Source: Boothiomyces macroporosus (Eukaryota > Chytridiomycota > Chytridiomycetes > Rhizophydiales > Terramycetaceae). From it: a DNA stretch of 10,354 bases. Within the stretch, counting starts at the first letter, position 1, and every line of letters starts with the position of its first letter. Location of the stretch: the NCBI GenBank assembly GCA_027604185.1, contig JADGKB010000215.1, forward strand, positions 1-10,354, read 5' to 3'. The notes under the pieces were generated by a model, which searched no databases, was not told where the DNA came from, and saw nothing but the letters and a program-made list of their open reading frames with translations. Shown here piece by piece: positions 1 through 6,176 of the stretch. The position numbers and the translations under genes are program-made.

Positions 1-162
1 CTCTATTGCTTAATAAACATCGATCAAAATATGAAATTTAACTTGTTAAACTCTCAACGTGGTGACGACCACGAACTCAGTAACTGGTTACTATTCAAGG
101 GAATCGATGATGTTACATTACGAAAATTAATATCGCCGTCCATAGTAATGGGAGGATTTTGA
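1..162 (+). CDS. Possible C-terminal tail of a gene entering from the left (hypothetical)
   Basis: Frame 1 is open from the first base of the window to a TGA at 160-162, giving 53 residues with an internal Met at codon 11 (position 31). The peptide is mixed polar and hydrophobic (for example NWLLFKGIDDVTLRKL) and matches no family I recognise. It could be the last exon of an upstream gene or a chance ORF, because 53 open codons in AT-rich DNA is only mildly unusual. It ends in TGA with no AATAAA at the stop, unlike most gene ends here. A GTAACT...AAG segment at 80-99 resembles the window's short introns, but removing it shortens the frame, so I did not splice it. Confidence 0.25.
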   Translation, partial: LYCLINIDQNMKFNLLNSQRGDDHELSNWLLFKGIDDVTLRKLISPSIVMGGF

Positions 163-411
163 TAACGTAAGCCCAGAATTAAATCTTCCGATTAGTCATT
201 GTTAAAACTGTTAAATGAACACTGAGATGGACTGCTTTCGGAAATCTTTAAATTGGTGTGTATTCTTTAGTTTGATGTGGTTTTGATGAGTTGCGAGGAT
301 GATCTTGCATAATTGCCAAACTGTAAGAATTTGACATTATTCGCTCAAGCTTTATTCCAGAAATTTCTGGTTACTAGTTGCTAAAAATATATTCTAATCA
401 GATATAATTGG

Positions 412-417
412 TTTATT
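412..417 (-). terminator. Candidate AATAAA poly(A) signal of the 7TM receptor gene
   Basis: TTTATT on the plus strand reads AATAAA on the minus strand, about 34 nt beyond the receptor stop. It is placed conventionally and is not embedded in the stop codon. Confidence 0.4.
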
Positions 418-450
418 ACGGGAAATCACGATTAGATTCATTGTCACTGA

Positions 451-1407
451 TCAATTTGTATTAGATGCTGGTTTCCTCAAATTACTGTGACTGTTGCCCT
501 TTGGCGGCAGAACACTTGGCAAGTTGAACAAATCCCTAACATTTGCTTGAATGTTGAAATCAAAAATGTACAGTATTAGACAGTTTGCAAACGAATTGAC
601 TATAGCGGATATATTTGCAACACCATCCACTATTTGTAGTTGCTTATGAGTAACCGTTTCATACAAGATGCAAATAAAGTATGGCGTCCATAACACAAGC
701 TGAGAGGAACAGATAATTATAGATTTGATCAACAGTAGCCTTTCTTTTTGAGTTATTTTCTTGCCAGCTTTTCTTTTTGAAAAGTACATTTGAATAATCT
801 TGTAATAAGCGTAGAACAACATGGATGGAACCCAGATCAGGAACAACACTGCTAATATGGAAATTGGGTATGCTATCGGCTCATCAGAGAACCATTTATA
901 CTCGCAGTTGAGTTTAGCGTGTCCCAAGACCACTAGTGTATCCATGGAATTCACCAATGCTGGGTACAGTCCAAATAGTAATGAAAACCCCCACAATGCA
1001 ATTAATATGAGTGTTGTTTGTTTATAATTAAAGTTGATTCCATGAATGATGGCCATGTACCTTTCAAACGTAATCGCAACTAGTGAGAAATTTGTAGCAA
1101 CAGAGAAAGCATCATCAATTAGTATCGTAGCTATACACCCATCCGGTCCTAGCGCAAACGCATGATTAAACAAATTGATAGAGTTTGTGATTGTATGTAC
1201 TAAACAAAGAACAAAATCCGCTACTGCTAATGATAATATAAACAAGAACCTGGGGTTGTCTATTGGTCTGAATGATGAGAAAAATATGGGGATATAGCCG
1301 ACAACAGCAAGGATTGAAAACACGCTGGAAATTTGTGCGTAAATGTATTCCGTATCTGATAGCGGTATTGATGAATTGACCATGGTGAAAGGGATGTAGT
1401 CTCCCAT
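451..1407 (-). CDS. Class A (rhodopsin-like) seven-transmembrane G protein-coupled receptor
   Basis: This is a 318-residue plasma-membrane receptor in one exon. Seven hydrophobic segments lie near residues 23-46, 53-75, 92-119, 131-152, 178-204, 223-249 and 258-282. Class A landmarks are visible: SLAVADF in TM2 (D64, position 2.50), C91 at the top of TM3 exactly 25 residues before R116 and so able to pair with C168 of loop 2, ERY at 115-117, W139 in TM4, P194 and Y202 in TM5, WTP at 240-242 in TM6, and N275 in TM7. NPxxY is degenerate (NCLILY), and the TM1 Asn is Tyr38. The residue six before N275, where opsins carry the retinal lysine, is Ile269, so this is unlikely to be a photoreceptor. 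N11 is in an NSS sequon. The ligand is unknown. The first Met of the frame is used. A minus-strand AATAAA lies about 34 nt past the stop. Confidence 0.88.
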   Translation of the reverse strand: MGDYIPFTMVNSSIPLSDTEYIYAQISSVFSILAVVGYIPIFFSSFRPIDNPRFLFILSLAVADFVLCLVHTITNSINLFNHAFALGPDGCIATILIDDAFSVATNFSLVAITFERYMAIIHGINFNYKQTTLILIALWGFSLLFGLYPALVNSMDTLVVLGHAKLNCEYKWFSDEPIAYPISILAVLFLIWVPSMLFYAYYKIIQMYFSKRKAGKKITQKERLLLIKSIIICSSQLVLWTPYFICILYETVTHKQLQIVDGVANISAIVNSFANCLILYIFDFNIQANVRDLFNLPSVLPPKGNSHSNLRKPASNTN

Positions 1408-1717
1408 TTTGTCAACGGTCGGAAAATTAAGAAAACACGATCAATGTCAGCTGTCAAATTTGAAAACGGTTAAAATTTGAAATGATTGTAAATCAGGATG
1501 TTTGAATTGGTTCAAGGTTATTTTGGCTCTTTAGAATTGTAATTGGTCAACTTTGCAAATTCATTGAGTCAAAATAGCAGTCGTGCTTTTTAGCTTCATG
1601 TGTTTACCGAATTGAAATCTGGACAGACTACAATTCAAAGGATCCAAGACTGCTTTTTACACTAGAGAATAACGCAATTTGGTACATAGTTTTGTATCTC
1701 GCTTACAATCATTATTT
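1408..1717. other. Intergenic: receptor promoter side and downstream of the stress-protein gene
   Basis: This 310-bp AT-rich stretch lies between two minus-strand genes. It should hold the receptor promoter and 5' leader and the end of the universal stress protein transcript. I see no open frame with family features, no tRNA and no clear repeat. Confidence 0.5.
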
Positions 1718-1722
1718 TTATT
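1717..1722 (-). terminator. AATAAA poly(A) signal overlapping the stop codon (universal stress protein)
   Basis: The minus strand reads AATAAA at 1722-1717. Bases 1720-1718 are the TAA stop, and the preceding codon is AAA (Lys). Confidence 0.6.
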
Positions 1723-2203
1723 TCTTTACAATCAAAACGGGGGCTTTGCAATGATCAAGGATATACTTGCTGTAGCTTCCCCAGAGCAGCTTCACCAAGC
1801 TTTCACCACGTTGTCCCATAATAATCAAGTCAGCATTCAGCCCATCAATAAAATCAACCAAGTCTGTTTTGTCTCCAACGCCGATATAAAACTCTACGTT
1901 GAAATCTTGGAGCTCCTTGCAGTACGACTCCATCAACCGTTCTTGTTGTTGATAATGCAAAGCTTTCATTCTGGCATCCAAGTCGTGATCATAGCCAGTC
2001 AGTTGAACGTAAGGTAGCATATACGGGGTTTTATCCGATACCGAGCGGATATTTACCAGTATGATTTTATCAGTTTTGAGTAGCATCTTTTCCTTGCACC
2101 AATCAACAGTATATTTACTGTAATCAGAGTGGTCCAGAGGTAGGACAAGGACTCTTTTGAACTCTGAATCTTTCAAATATTGGATGTGGGTGATATCCTT
2201 CAT
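1718..2203 (-). CDS. Universal stress protein (UspA-fold) domain protein
   Basis: This 161-residue single-domain protein has the alternating strand/helix pattern of the UspA fold: RVLVLPLDHSDYS near 17-29 as the first strand and Asp-containing loop, KIILVNI at 46-52, and DLIIMGQRGES at 125-135 with GS at 142-143. The last part matches the family ATP loop G-x2-G-x9-G(S/T), ending with the usual APVLIVKK strand. Here only eight residues separate G133 from G142, one fewer than the ATP-binding consensus, so nucleotide binding is uncertain. The family acts in stress responses, usually as cytosolic dimers. The gene is intronless. Its TAA stop lies inside an AATAAA hexamer. The start is the first in-frame Met; 95 bp separate it from the next gene. 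Confidence 0.9.
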   Translation of the reverse strand: MKDITHIQYLKDSEFKRVLVLPLDHSDYSKYTVDWCKEKMLLKTDKIILVNIRSVSDKTPYMLPYVQLTGYDHDLDARMKALHYQQQERLMESYCKELQDFNVEFYIGVGDKTDLVDFIDGLNADLIIMGQRGESLVKLLWGSYSKYILDHCKAPVLIVKK

Positions 2204-2297
2204 GTTTTTGGTAAAAAAATATCGCGAGTTGAGCTAGTAATGATTAGTCAGCATCAGTTGACACAATAGCTTTAATTATGAATAAATCAATCTGCGG

Positions 2298-2303
2298 TTT
2301 ATT
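2298..2303 (-). terminator. AATAAA poly(A) signal overlapping the stop codon (Voa1/Ac45-like gene)
   Basis: The minus strand reads AATAAA at 2303-2298. Bases 2301-2299 are the TAA stop, preceded by AAA (Lys). Confidence 0.6.
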
Positions 2304-2824
2304 TCTTTACAGTTTCAAACTTTGTAGGAGTCTGCAAGTTGGTCAAGATGCGAACACCAATAAGGGTAAAGAATAGCACTAGTAATGTTGAAAAGATTCC
2401 CAAAAAGATTCCCGTGGAAAAGAACTGATATGTCTGGAACGTAACAGGAGAGCTGTAGGCAGCCCTCTTTACTATAGTTTCTCTCTTTTCCATTTCAGAT
2501 CGTTTACCTACAATAATTACAGTTTCCTCCAAGTCAACTTCTTCCAAGAAGCTCTGATCGCTAATTTCCACTTTTTTCGCTTCGGGACAGTCATATTGGC
2601 TGTAAGGCAAGTATTGCTTGTATGGGGCGGATTCATAAACGTCTTTTAATAGTGGTAACTGGTAATGCAAGTTGGAAGCGTGTAAATCCTTGTACTCGTA
2701 AACAGTCGTTTCCGGAGAGCACTTTAACCTTTGTTAAGATGAGTTACTCGTTGTTGCTGAGCTTCAAAACCGGGACAGAATCCTTGAATCCCAACACTAG
2801 CGAAATCAAAAACACGATTTTCAT
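2299..2824 (-). CDS. Small type I membrane protein with a Voa1/Ac45 (V-ATPase accessory)-like transmembrane anchor, one 19-nt intron
   Basis: The coding exons are 2748-2824 and 2299-2728, 507 nt and 168 residues after removal of a 19-nt intron. The protein begins with a signal peptide (MKIVFLISLVLG), then a lumenal part of about 115 residues, then one transmembrane helix at about 129-154 and a short tail. The anchor region (FFSTGIFLGIFSTLL, then GVRILTNLQTPTKFE) resembles the C-terminal domain of Ac45/VOA1 proteins, which help assemble the Vo sector of the V-ATPase in the ER. The lumenal part is much shorter than in yeast Voa1 or animal Ac45. Without splicing, the signal peptide and body are in different frames and a TAA lies in the intron. 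An in-frame ATG at 2845 would add seven residues; I prefer 2824 because it has A at -3 while the upstream ATG has T. The TAA stop is inside AATAAA. Confidence 0.7.
2729..2747 (-). other. Ultrashort spliceosomal intron, 19 nt (Voa1/Ac45-like gene)
   Basis: Intron GTAACTCATCTTAACAAAG, phase 2. Removal joins SNNE to LKCSPE and links the signal peptide to the rest of the protein. TTAA is at positions 11-14 and the final AG at 18-19. Unspliced, it gives an immediate TAA. Confidence 0.85.
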
Positions 2825-2838
2825 TTTCACGAAAAAAA
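2825..2838. promoter_or_regulatory. 14-bp divergent intergenic gap between two start codons
   Basis: Only 14 bp separate the minus-strand ATG at 2824-2822 from the plus-strand ATG at 2839-2841. The gap is mostly an A tract on the plus strand. Any shared or separate promoters must extend into the coding exons of the opposite gene. If the minus-strand gene starts at its upstream ATG (2845), the two coding regions overlap by 7 bp. Confidence 0.5.
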
Positions 2839-3308
2839 ATGGCATCAATTCAAAATGGACTTTCTGGTCTAGTACTCTCTGTTAATGTAGCTTCAAAATA
2901 TAAGCAAGCATGGAATCGGAAAAACATTGCGAATCATGCTGACTTTATCCTCACCTAAAACCGGGACTTTGGTGGGAAGTGATTTCCATGGGAATGAGTA
3001 TTATGAGAATAGAAATGATATATCAGGAAGAGATCGCTGGGTAGTCTACAACAAGTGGAATTTCGACGCTACTCAGGTTCCACCAGAATGGCACCAATGG
3101 ATACACAGGTAATTTGAATTAATGCAAGGATGACAGACGAAGTGCCTGATGGAAGAAACTTTAAAACTTCATTTTACACTCCTACTCATGCTGAAAATCA
3201 TACCGGAACAAGAGGTAACTAATTGTTGATTCAGGCGCATTCAAAACTTATTCCACTGTCAAGCCAAAAATACAAAAATGGGAACCTAAAGTGTTGAACA
3301 GGGAATAA
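2839..3308 (+). CDS. NDUFA12: NDUFA12 (B17.2) subunit of mitochondrial NADH dehydrogenase (complex I), three ultrashort introns
   Basis: The exons are 2839-2871, 2891-3108, 3129-3214 and 3235-3308. They sum to 411 nt and 136 residues, close to the usual size of about 145. The family core is intact: GTLVG at 36-40, GNEYYE at 45-50, GRDRWVVY at 57-64 and VPPEWHQWIH at 74-83, then MTDE, then HTGT and YSTVKPKIQKWEP near the C terminus. NDUFA12 is an accessory subunit on the matrix side of complex I. The related assembly factor NDUFAF2 is less likely, because GRxRWVVY is typical of NDUFA12. The core motifs lie in exon 2. The C-terminal family motifs appear only when introns of 19, 20 and 20 nt are removed, which is strong evidence for those introns. 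The TAA stop is inside AATAAA. The next gene is convergent, 45 bp away. Confidence 0.93.
2872..2890 (+). other. Ultrashort spliceosomal intron, 19 nt (NDUFA12 intron 1)
   Basis: Intron GTACTCTCTGTTAATGTAG, phase 0, TTAA at positions 11-14. Removal joins the start exon (MASIQNGLSGL) in frame to LQNISKHG and the NDUFA12 core. Unspliced reading meets TAA about 65 nt downstream. Confidence 0.87.
3109..3128 (+). other. Ultrashort spliceosomal intron, 20 nt (NDUFA12 intron 2)
   Basis: Intron GTAATTTGAATTAATGCAAG, phase 2, TTAA at positions 11-14, ending AAG. Removal turns a premature TAA into the family junction PPEWHQWIHR-MTDE. Confidence 0.9.
3215..3234 (+). other. Ultrashort spliceosomal intron, 20 nt (NDUFA12 intron 3)
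   Basis: Intron GTAACTAATTGTTGATTCAG, phase 1. It has TTGA at 12-15 rather than TTAA at 11-14, with the presumed branch A five bases before the 3' end as in the 19-nt introns. Removal adds the C-terminal tail GAFKTYSTVKPKIQKWEP expected for NDUFA12. Confidence 0.88.
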
Positions 3309-3309
3309 A
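3304..3309 (+). terminator. AATAAA poly(A) signal overlapping the stop codon (NDUFA12)
   Basis: AATAAA at 3304-3309 contains the TAA stop at 3306-3308, preceded by GAA (Glu). Cleavage 10-30 nt downstream would overlap the 3' end of the convergent gene. Confidence 0.6.
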
Positions 3310-3334
3310 TGTGATTTGTGATTATTTATTTTGA

Positions 3335-3340
3335 ATTGGG
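3335..3340 (-). terminator. Candidate AATAAA poly(A) signal of the 174-residue membrane protein gene
   Basis: The minus strand reads AATAAA at 3340-3335, about 14 nt beyond the TAG stop at 3354-3356. It lies inside the 45-bp convergent gap shared with NDUFA12. Confidence 0.45.
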
Positions 3341-3353
3341 ATCAGATTGTTTG

Positions 3354-3878
3354 CTAATCTGCAATGATAATTATGGTTGCCTTTGGGGGTAATTGGAATA
3401 GCTTCCAGTAAATAATCAGAATCTCTATTGCAAATACCAGAAAGATGAGAATGTAGTCGTAGGTGTTGATTGGGTTGAGAAACGAGTCGCAATACAACCA
3501 CAAGAAACTGAACAGCACTTGACCAGTAAATGTAATCAAGTAAGAGAGCAAGTACTGAATTCTTGGCAAGTTTTCCTTGTATTCTTCCGGATTGTTTTTC
3601 CAATAGAGCTTGTTTGGAATGCTGATGTACTGGATTGGGATAAAAGGCATACGGTGAATCAAAATGCCAACCAGTAAGGCTAAAAGGATTTCGAGTCCAA
3701 TGACAATTGAAAACAGGAGCTCTTTTGGTTGGTTGTTTAGTGTCGCAGGTAGCTGGCTGTTGTATATTACCACTACTGCTACAGTACCGCCCAGGAAGAG
3801 TAGATAGACTACAAGCGGGATAAAGCCTACTGATTTCATGGAAAGGTTTTTGTTTAGCAAACCAAGTGGCTCATTCAA
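3354..3878 (-). CDS. Four-helix membrane protein, paralogue of the adjacent upstream gene; DUF1648-like motif
   Basis: This 174-residue protein has hydrophobic segments near 18-40, 53-78, 105-130 and 141-162. A charged loop, SIPNKLYWKNNPEEYKENL (86-104), joins segments 2 and 3. The PNK-YW-PEE loop after a hydrophobic stretch, with LP following the first helix, recalls bacterial DUF1648/SdpI-type membrane proteins. That is a resemblance by eye, and the function is unknown. It aligns along its length with the gene 12 bp upstream (VIYN-LP, PRIQY, LFS-WLY-DS), so the two are tandem duplicates. The start at 3878 is immediately preceded in frame by TGA. Met14 (3839) aligns with Met22 of the paralogue, could be the real start, and would widen the gap to 51 bp. 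It ends in TAG, and the gene is intronless. Confidence 0.78.
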   Translation of the reverse strand: MNEPLGLLNKNLSMKSVGFIPLVVYLLFLGGTVAVVVIYNSQLPATLNNQPKELLFSIVIGLEILLALLVGILIHRMPFIPIQYISIPNKLYWKNNPEEYKENLPRIQYLLSYLITFTGQVLFSFLWLYCDSFLNPINTYDYILIFLVFAIEILIIYWKLFQLPPKATIIIIAD

Positions 3879-3889
3879 AACTATTCATC

Positions 3890-3895
3890 TTTATT
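3890..3895 (-). terminator. AATAAA poly(A) signal overlapping the stop codon (190-residue membrane protein gene)
   Basis: The minus strand reads AATAAA at 3895-3890. TAA is at 3893-3891, preceded by GAA (Glu). It lies 12 bp before the next start codon. Confidence 0.6.
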
Positions 3896-4463
3896 CAACA
3901 ACTGCAATTACTTGAGATCTAGAATCGGGTAGCTTGTTGAGGAAATAATACACTATGCCAATTTCGCTGAGCAAGACCAGTATAAATATGAAAATATACA
4001 TTACTCGCCCATCGTTTTGGACTATGGAGTCAAAATACAGCCACATGGAGCTAAAGAGTAATTGAGCAACACAAGGAACCAAGTATGACATGTAGTATTG
4101 AATTCTTGGCAAGTAAGCCTTGTATTCTTCTGGGTGCAGCGACCAGTAAGCTTTCTTTGGCATATTGATGTACATGACATTGATACTAGGCAGGCAGTAG
4201 ATTATGGTTGATAGCAACAAGCCAAGACCTAATTCCAAGCAAAGAAACATGGCATAAATTGCTGATTTCGATTGAGGGTTGTTTTTGTGGGGAAGGACAT
4301 CTGGCAACAATGGATTGTAGATTACCATCAAGATAACCGTTAATATTATGATTACGAAATATAACACTACAGGAATTAGTCTTTGAAAAACAGTGAGCAT
4401 TATTTGGAACGAAATATTCAGCTGTTTTAAAGAGGCGCGTAAAGATGAGTAATTGCTAATCAT
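3891..4463 (-). CDS. Four-helix membrane protein, first copy of a tandem pair; DUF1648-like motif
   Basis: This 190-residue protein has hydrophobic segments near 30-50, 67-89, 122-144 and 153-175. The hallmark loop at 99-117 (INMPKKAYWSLHPEEYKAY) is followed by LPRIQYYMSYL and, later, LLFSSMWLYFDS. It shares these with the next gene. The first 20 residues are polar and have no counterpart in the paralogue beyond its own short leader, so Met22 (LTVFQRLIP follows) is an alternative start. It is likely an integral membrane protein of unknown role, and the link to DUF1648 is tentative. It is intronless. Only 49 bp separate its start from the stop of the phosphoesterase gene. Its TAA stop is inside AATAAA, and cleavage there would fall at the start codon of the following gene. 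Confidence 0.8.
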   Translation of the reverse strand: MISNYSSLRASLKQLNISFQIMLTVFQRLIPVVLYFVIIILTVILMVIYNPLLPDVLPHKNNPQSKSAIYAMFLCLELGLGLLLSTIIYCLPSINVMYINMPKKAYWSLHPEEYKAYLPRIQYYMSYLVPCVAQLLFSSMWLYFDSIVQNDGRVMYIFIFILVLLSEIGIVYYFLNKLPDSRSQVIAVVE

Positions 4464-4511
4464 TCGTTACTGCTATTTGGAATAATAACAATTTCTGATG
4501 AATTGAATGGA

Positions 4512-4517
4512 TTTATT
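4512..4517 (-). terminator. AATAAA poly(A) signal overlapping the stop codon (phosphoesterase)
   Basis: The minus strand reads AATAAA at 4517-4512. TAA is at 4515-4513, preceded by AAA (Lys). Confidence 0.6.
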
Positions 4518-5884
4518 TTAGTGGAAGCACTACATTTGGAAGTAAAGTTGGAGCATCTGTACGAAGCTTTTTGGAAAAGATGTCGTCAAACTTTCCTGCC
4601 CACATGGTTCTATTGGTCAATGCAATGCCTTCGCCTCCTAGGTCAAATATTGAATCAAGGGTGGCTGGGATAGAAGAGTGCTCGAATTGAGAGTGCTTGA
4701 ATGACTTTGAGGTTGGTGTGTGTTTAACAGATCCTTTTTTAACCCACGGAGAAATGAAGAGCACAGGTACTCGGACACCCAATCGTTTGAAATCGAATGG
4801 ATAATCTGGTGGGCCAAGAATACCATCTGGTGAAGGAACATTAGCTGGAGGAGGAACGTGGTCATAGAAGCCACCTAAATTAAGGTAAATTACCGTGTTC
4901 ATCAAAAGTAACCAACAAGAGTGTTTGATTCCATTGTGGTCCATTTCTAACTGCTTCGTAAACCCTCTTTAGCAAGTCTTCTGCTCTCCCAAACAAACCT
5001 GGCGAGCTCCCATCGTTTCTCAACGCAGTAGTGTTCAAATCTGGATTAGCTGCCCCTGCAAAATCACCATAGTAAGGATCCAAGAATGAATATTCAGGTA
5101 GAGTACCAGCTTGTGCATGCTTCATAAAATCAGAATCCAAATCAAAAGCATTAACACCAGGTTGAAGAATTTGCTGCAAATCTTGCATCAAAATCAAAGT
5201 GGGGATTTCCAAATAATAGTTTGCCCAAGTCCTGTTCTTTGCCATCATTACATCAATGATATTCTTTTGCGGGAATCCGCTGATTGCTGTTTGGGCTGTG
5301 GAGTCGATTACTCCGTGAGAAGTGCCAGAATGGGAAAACGCTCTGTTGGGTTGAGTGTCACCAGGTCCGCTAGCAAACCATCTATCGCAAACCATAAATT
5401 CCTGTGCGAGAGTAGTGAATACAGGAATGTCTTTAGGATCAAACGATGCCATTACTAGGTCAACATCATTTTGTGGGAATGATCCAGTTCGAAGTGCATT
5501 TTGAACAAATCCATTCATTGGTGCTTTTCTATCGTAATCTTGTTTAGTAAGTGGACTAGTTTTGCCATATAACTATATCAGCAATCGAGTACTTGTTCCT
5601 GGGTACTTTGAAATGAGTGGTCAGGACCGTATTGGGAGTACAATTCCTTCTGGAGCAATTGCTTTGAAGTGCAGACTTTGGGAGATGCTGGATCAGAGAC
5701 ATTGAAATGATTGCAAAAGGTTTGGTTTGCCAAGTTGTCTATATGTGGGTTGTGGTCTAAATACCCAAAGATTGTGTCAAAAGCCCTGAATTAACGAGAT
5801 GTACCTGTTTTCAAACATGATATGAACCACATTTTTGATTGGAGTGGGGTTCGCAGCGGCAAGCGAAAACAACAAGTTTATCAT
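4513..5884 (-). CDS. Secreted phosphoesterase (phospholipase C / acid phosphatase family, PF04185 type), three ultrashort introns
   Basis: The exons are 5805-5884, 5593-5785, 4894-5572 and 4513-4874, together 1314 nt and 437 residues. The protein starts with a short putative signal peptide (MINLLFSLAAA), followed by IKNVVHIMFENRAFDTIFG (16-34), the family's metal-binding ENRSFD block. Then come MVCDRWFASGPGDTQPNR (about 151-168), HSGTS (172-176), TFDEHGGFYDHVPPP (313-327), RVPVLFISPWV and the C-terminal EHSSIPATLDSIFDL block. The family hydrolyses phosphate esters, either phospholipid headgroups (plant NPC, bacterial PlcC-like) or general monoesters (acid phosphatases). The exact substrate cannot be read here. 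Introns 1 and 3 interrupt the two most conserved catalytic blocks, so splicing is essential for activity. The TAA stop is inside AATAAA. The start is the first in-frame Met after an upstream TAA. Confidence 0.93.
4875..4893 (-). other. Ultrashort spliceosomal intron, 19 nt (phosphoesterase intron 3)
   Basis: Intron GTAATTTACCTTAATTTAG, phase 1, TTAA at positions 11-14. It splits the glycine codon of the highly conserved DEHGGFYDHV block. Removal restores the block exactly, which makes this the clearest single proof of the 19-nt class. Confidence 0.95.
5573..5592 (-). other. Ultrashort spliceosomal intron, 20 nt (phosphoesterase intron 2)
   Basis: Intron GTACTCGATTGCTGATATAG, phase 0. It has CTGA at 12-15, with the A five bases before the 3' end. 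Removal joins DHSFQSTQEQ to LYGKTSPLTK and MNGFVQ. Unspliced it contains an in-frame TGA. Confidence 0.88.
5786..5804 (-). other. Ultrashort spliceosomal intron, 19 nt (phosphoesterase intron 1)
   Basis: Intron GTACATCTCGTTAATTCAG, phase 2, TTAA at positions 11-14. Removal restores MFENR-AFDTIFG, the metal-binding block. Unspliced reading stops at a TGA within four codons. Confidence 0.92.
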
Positions 5885-5910
5885 TGCTTAGACATACCTT
5901 TACTTTTTCA

Positions 5911-5916
5911 TTTATA
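5911..5916 (-). promoter_or_regulatory. Possible TATA box (TATAAA) upstream of the phosphoesterase gene
   Basis: TATAAA on the minus strand lies about 27-32 bases before the start codon. If it is a true TATA box, the 5' leader would be nearly absent. In AT-rich DNA this hexamer is also common by chance. Confidence 0.25.
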
Positions 5917-6176
5917 CCTTTCCGGACCAGGTGCTAAGACCCACATGTAAGCGGAATGGGCACGAGGACAACATGTTTTTCCAACTGCTTTTAAATAGTT
6001 TAAATATATGATAGTATCTGTTTTTATTAATACAGTTGTATTTGTTTGGAAGGGTATACAAACAGAGTTGAGTACTGTCTGGCATGTTTTTGAAAAATGT
6101 CAAAGCACCTGTGCTACAAGCAACATACAAAATGATTGGATAATGCGGTAGCGGCTATGGAATCTCATGTACAAGA

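Noticed and set aside
80..99. 20-nt GTAACT...AAG segment resembling a micro-intron in the left-edge frame
   Set aside because: Splicing it creates a stop within a few codons, whereas the unspliced frame stays open longer; the TTAA signature is also absent.
821..1027. 68-codon open frame on the plus strand inside the receptor gene
   Set aside because: It is antisense to a well-supported GPCR and has no family features.
451..1407. Receptor as a light-sensing opsin
   Set aside because: The TM7 position that carries the retinal-binding lysine is Ile269.
3354..4463. The two four-helix genes as one eight-helix protein joined by an intron
   Set aside because: A TAA at 3893-3891 and an in-frame TGA directly before the second ATG separate them, no 19-20 nt intron bridges the frames, and the halves are full-length paralogues.
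4513..5884. Phosphoesterase as a frameshifted pseudogene or sequencing-error gene
   Set aside because: All three breaks are repaired by 19-20 nt GTA...AG segments with the same internal TTAA or YTGA layout found in four other genes; random errors would not share that pattern.
5912..6130. 72-codon open frame on the minus strand between copy A and the phosphoesterase
   Set aside because: Low-complexity, motif-free sequence covering the probable phosphoesterase promoter; treated as chance.
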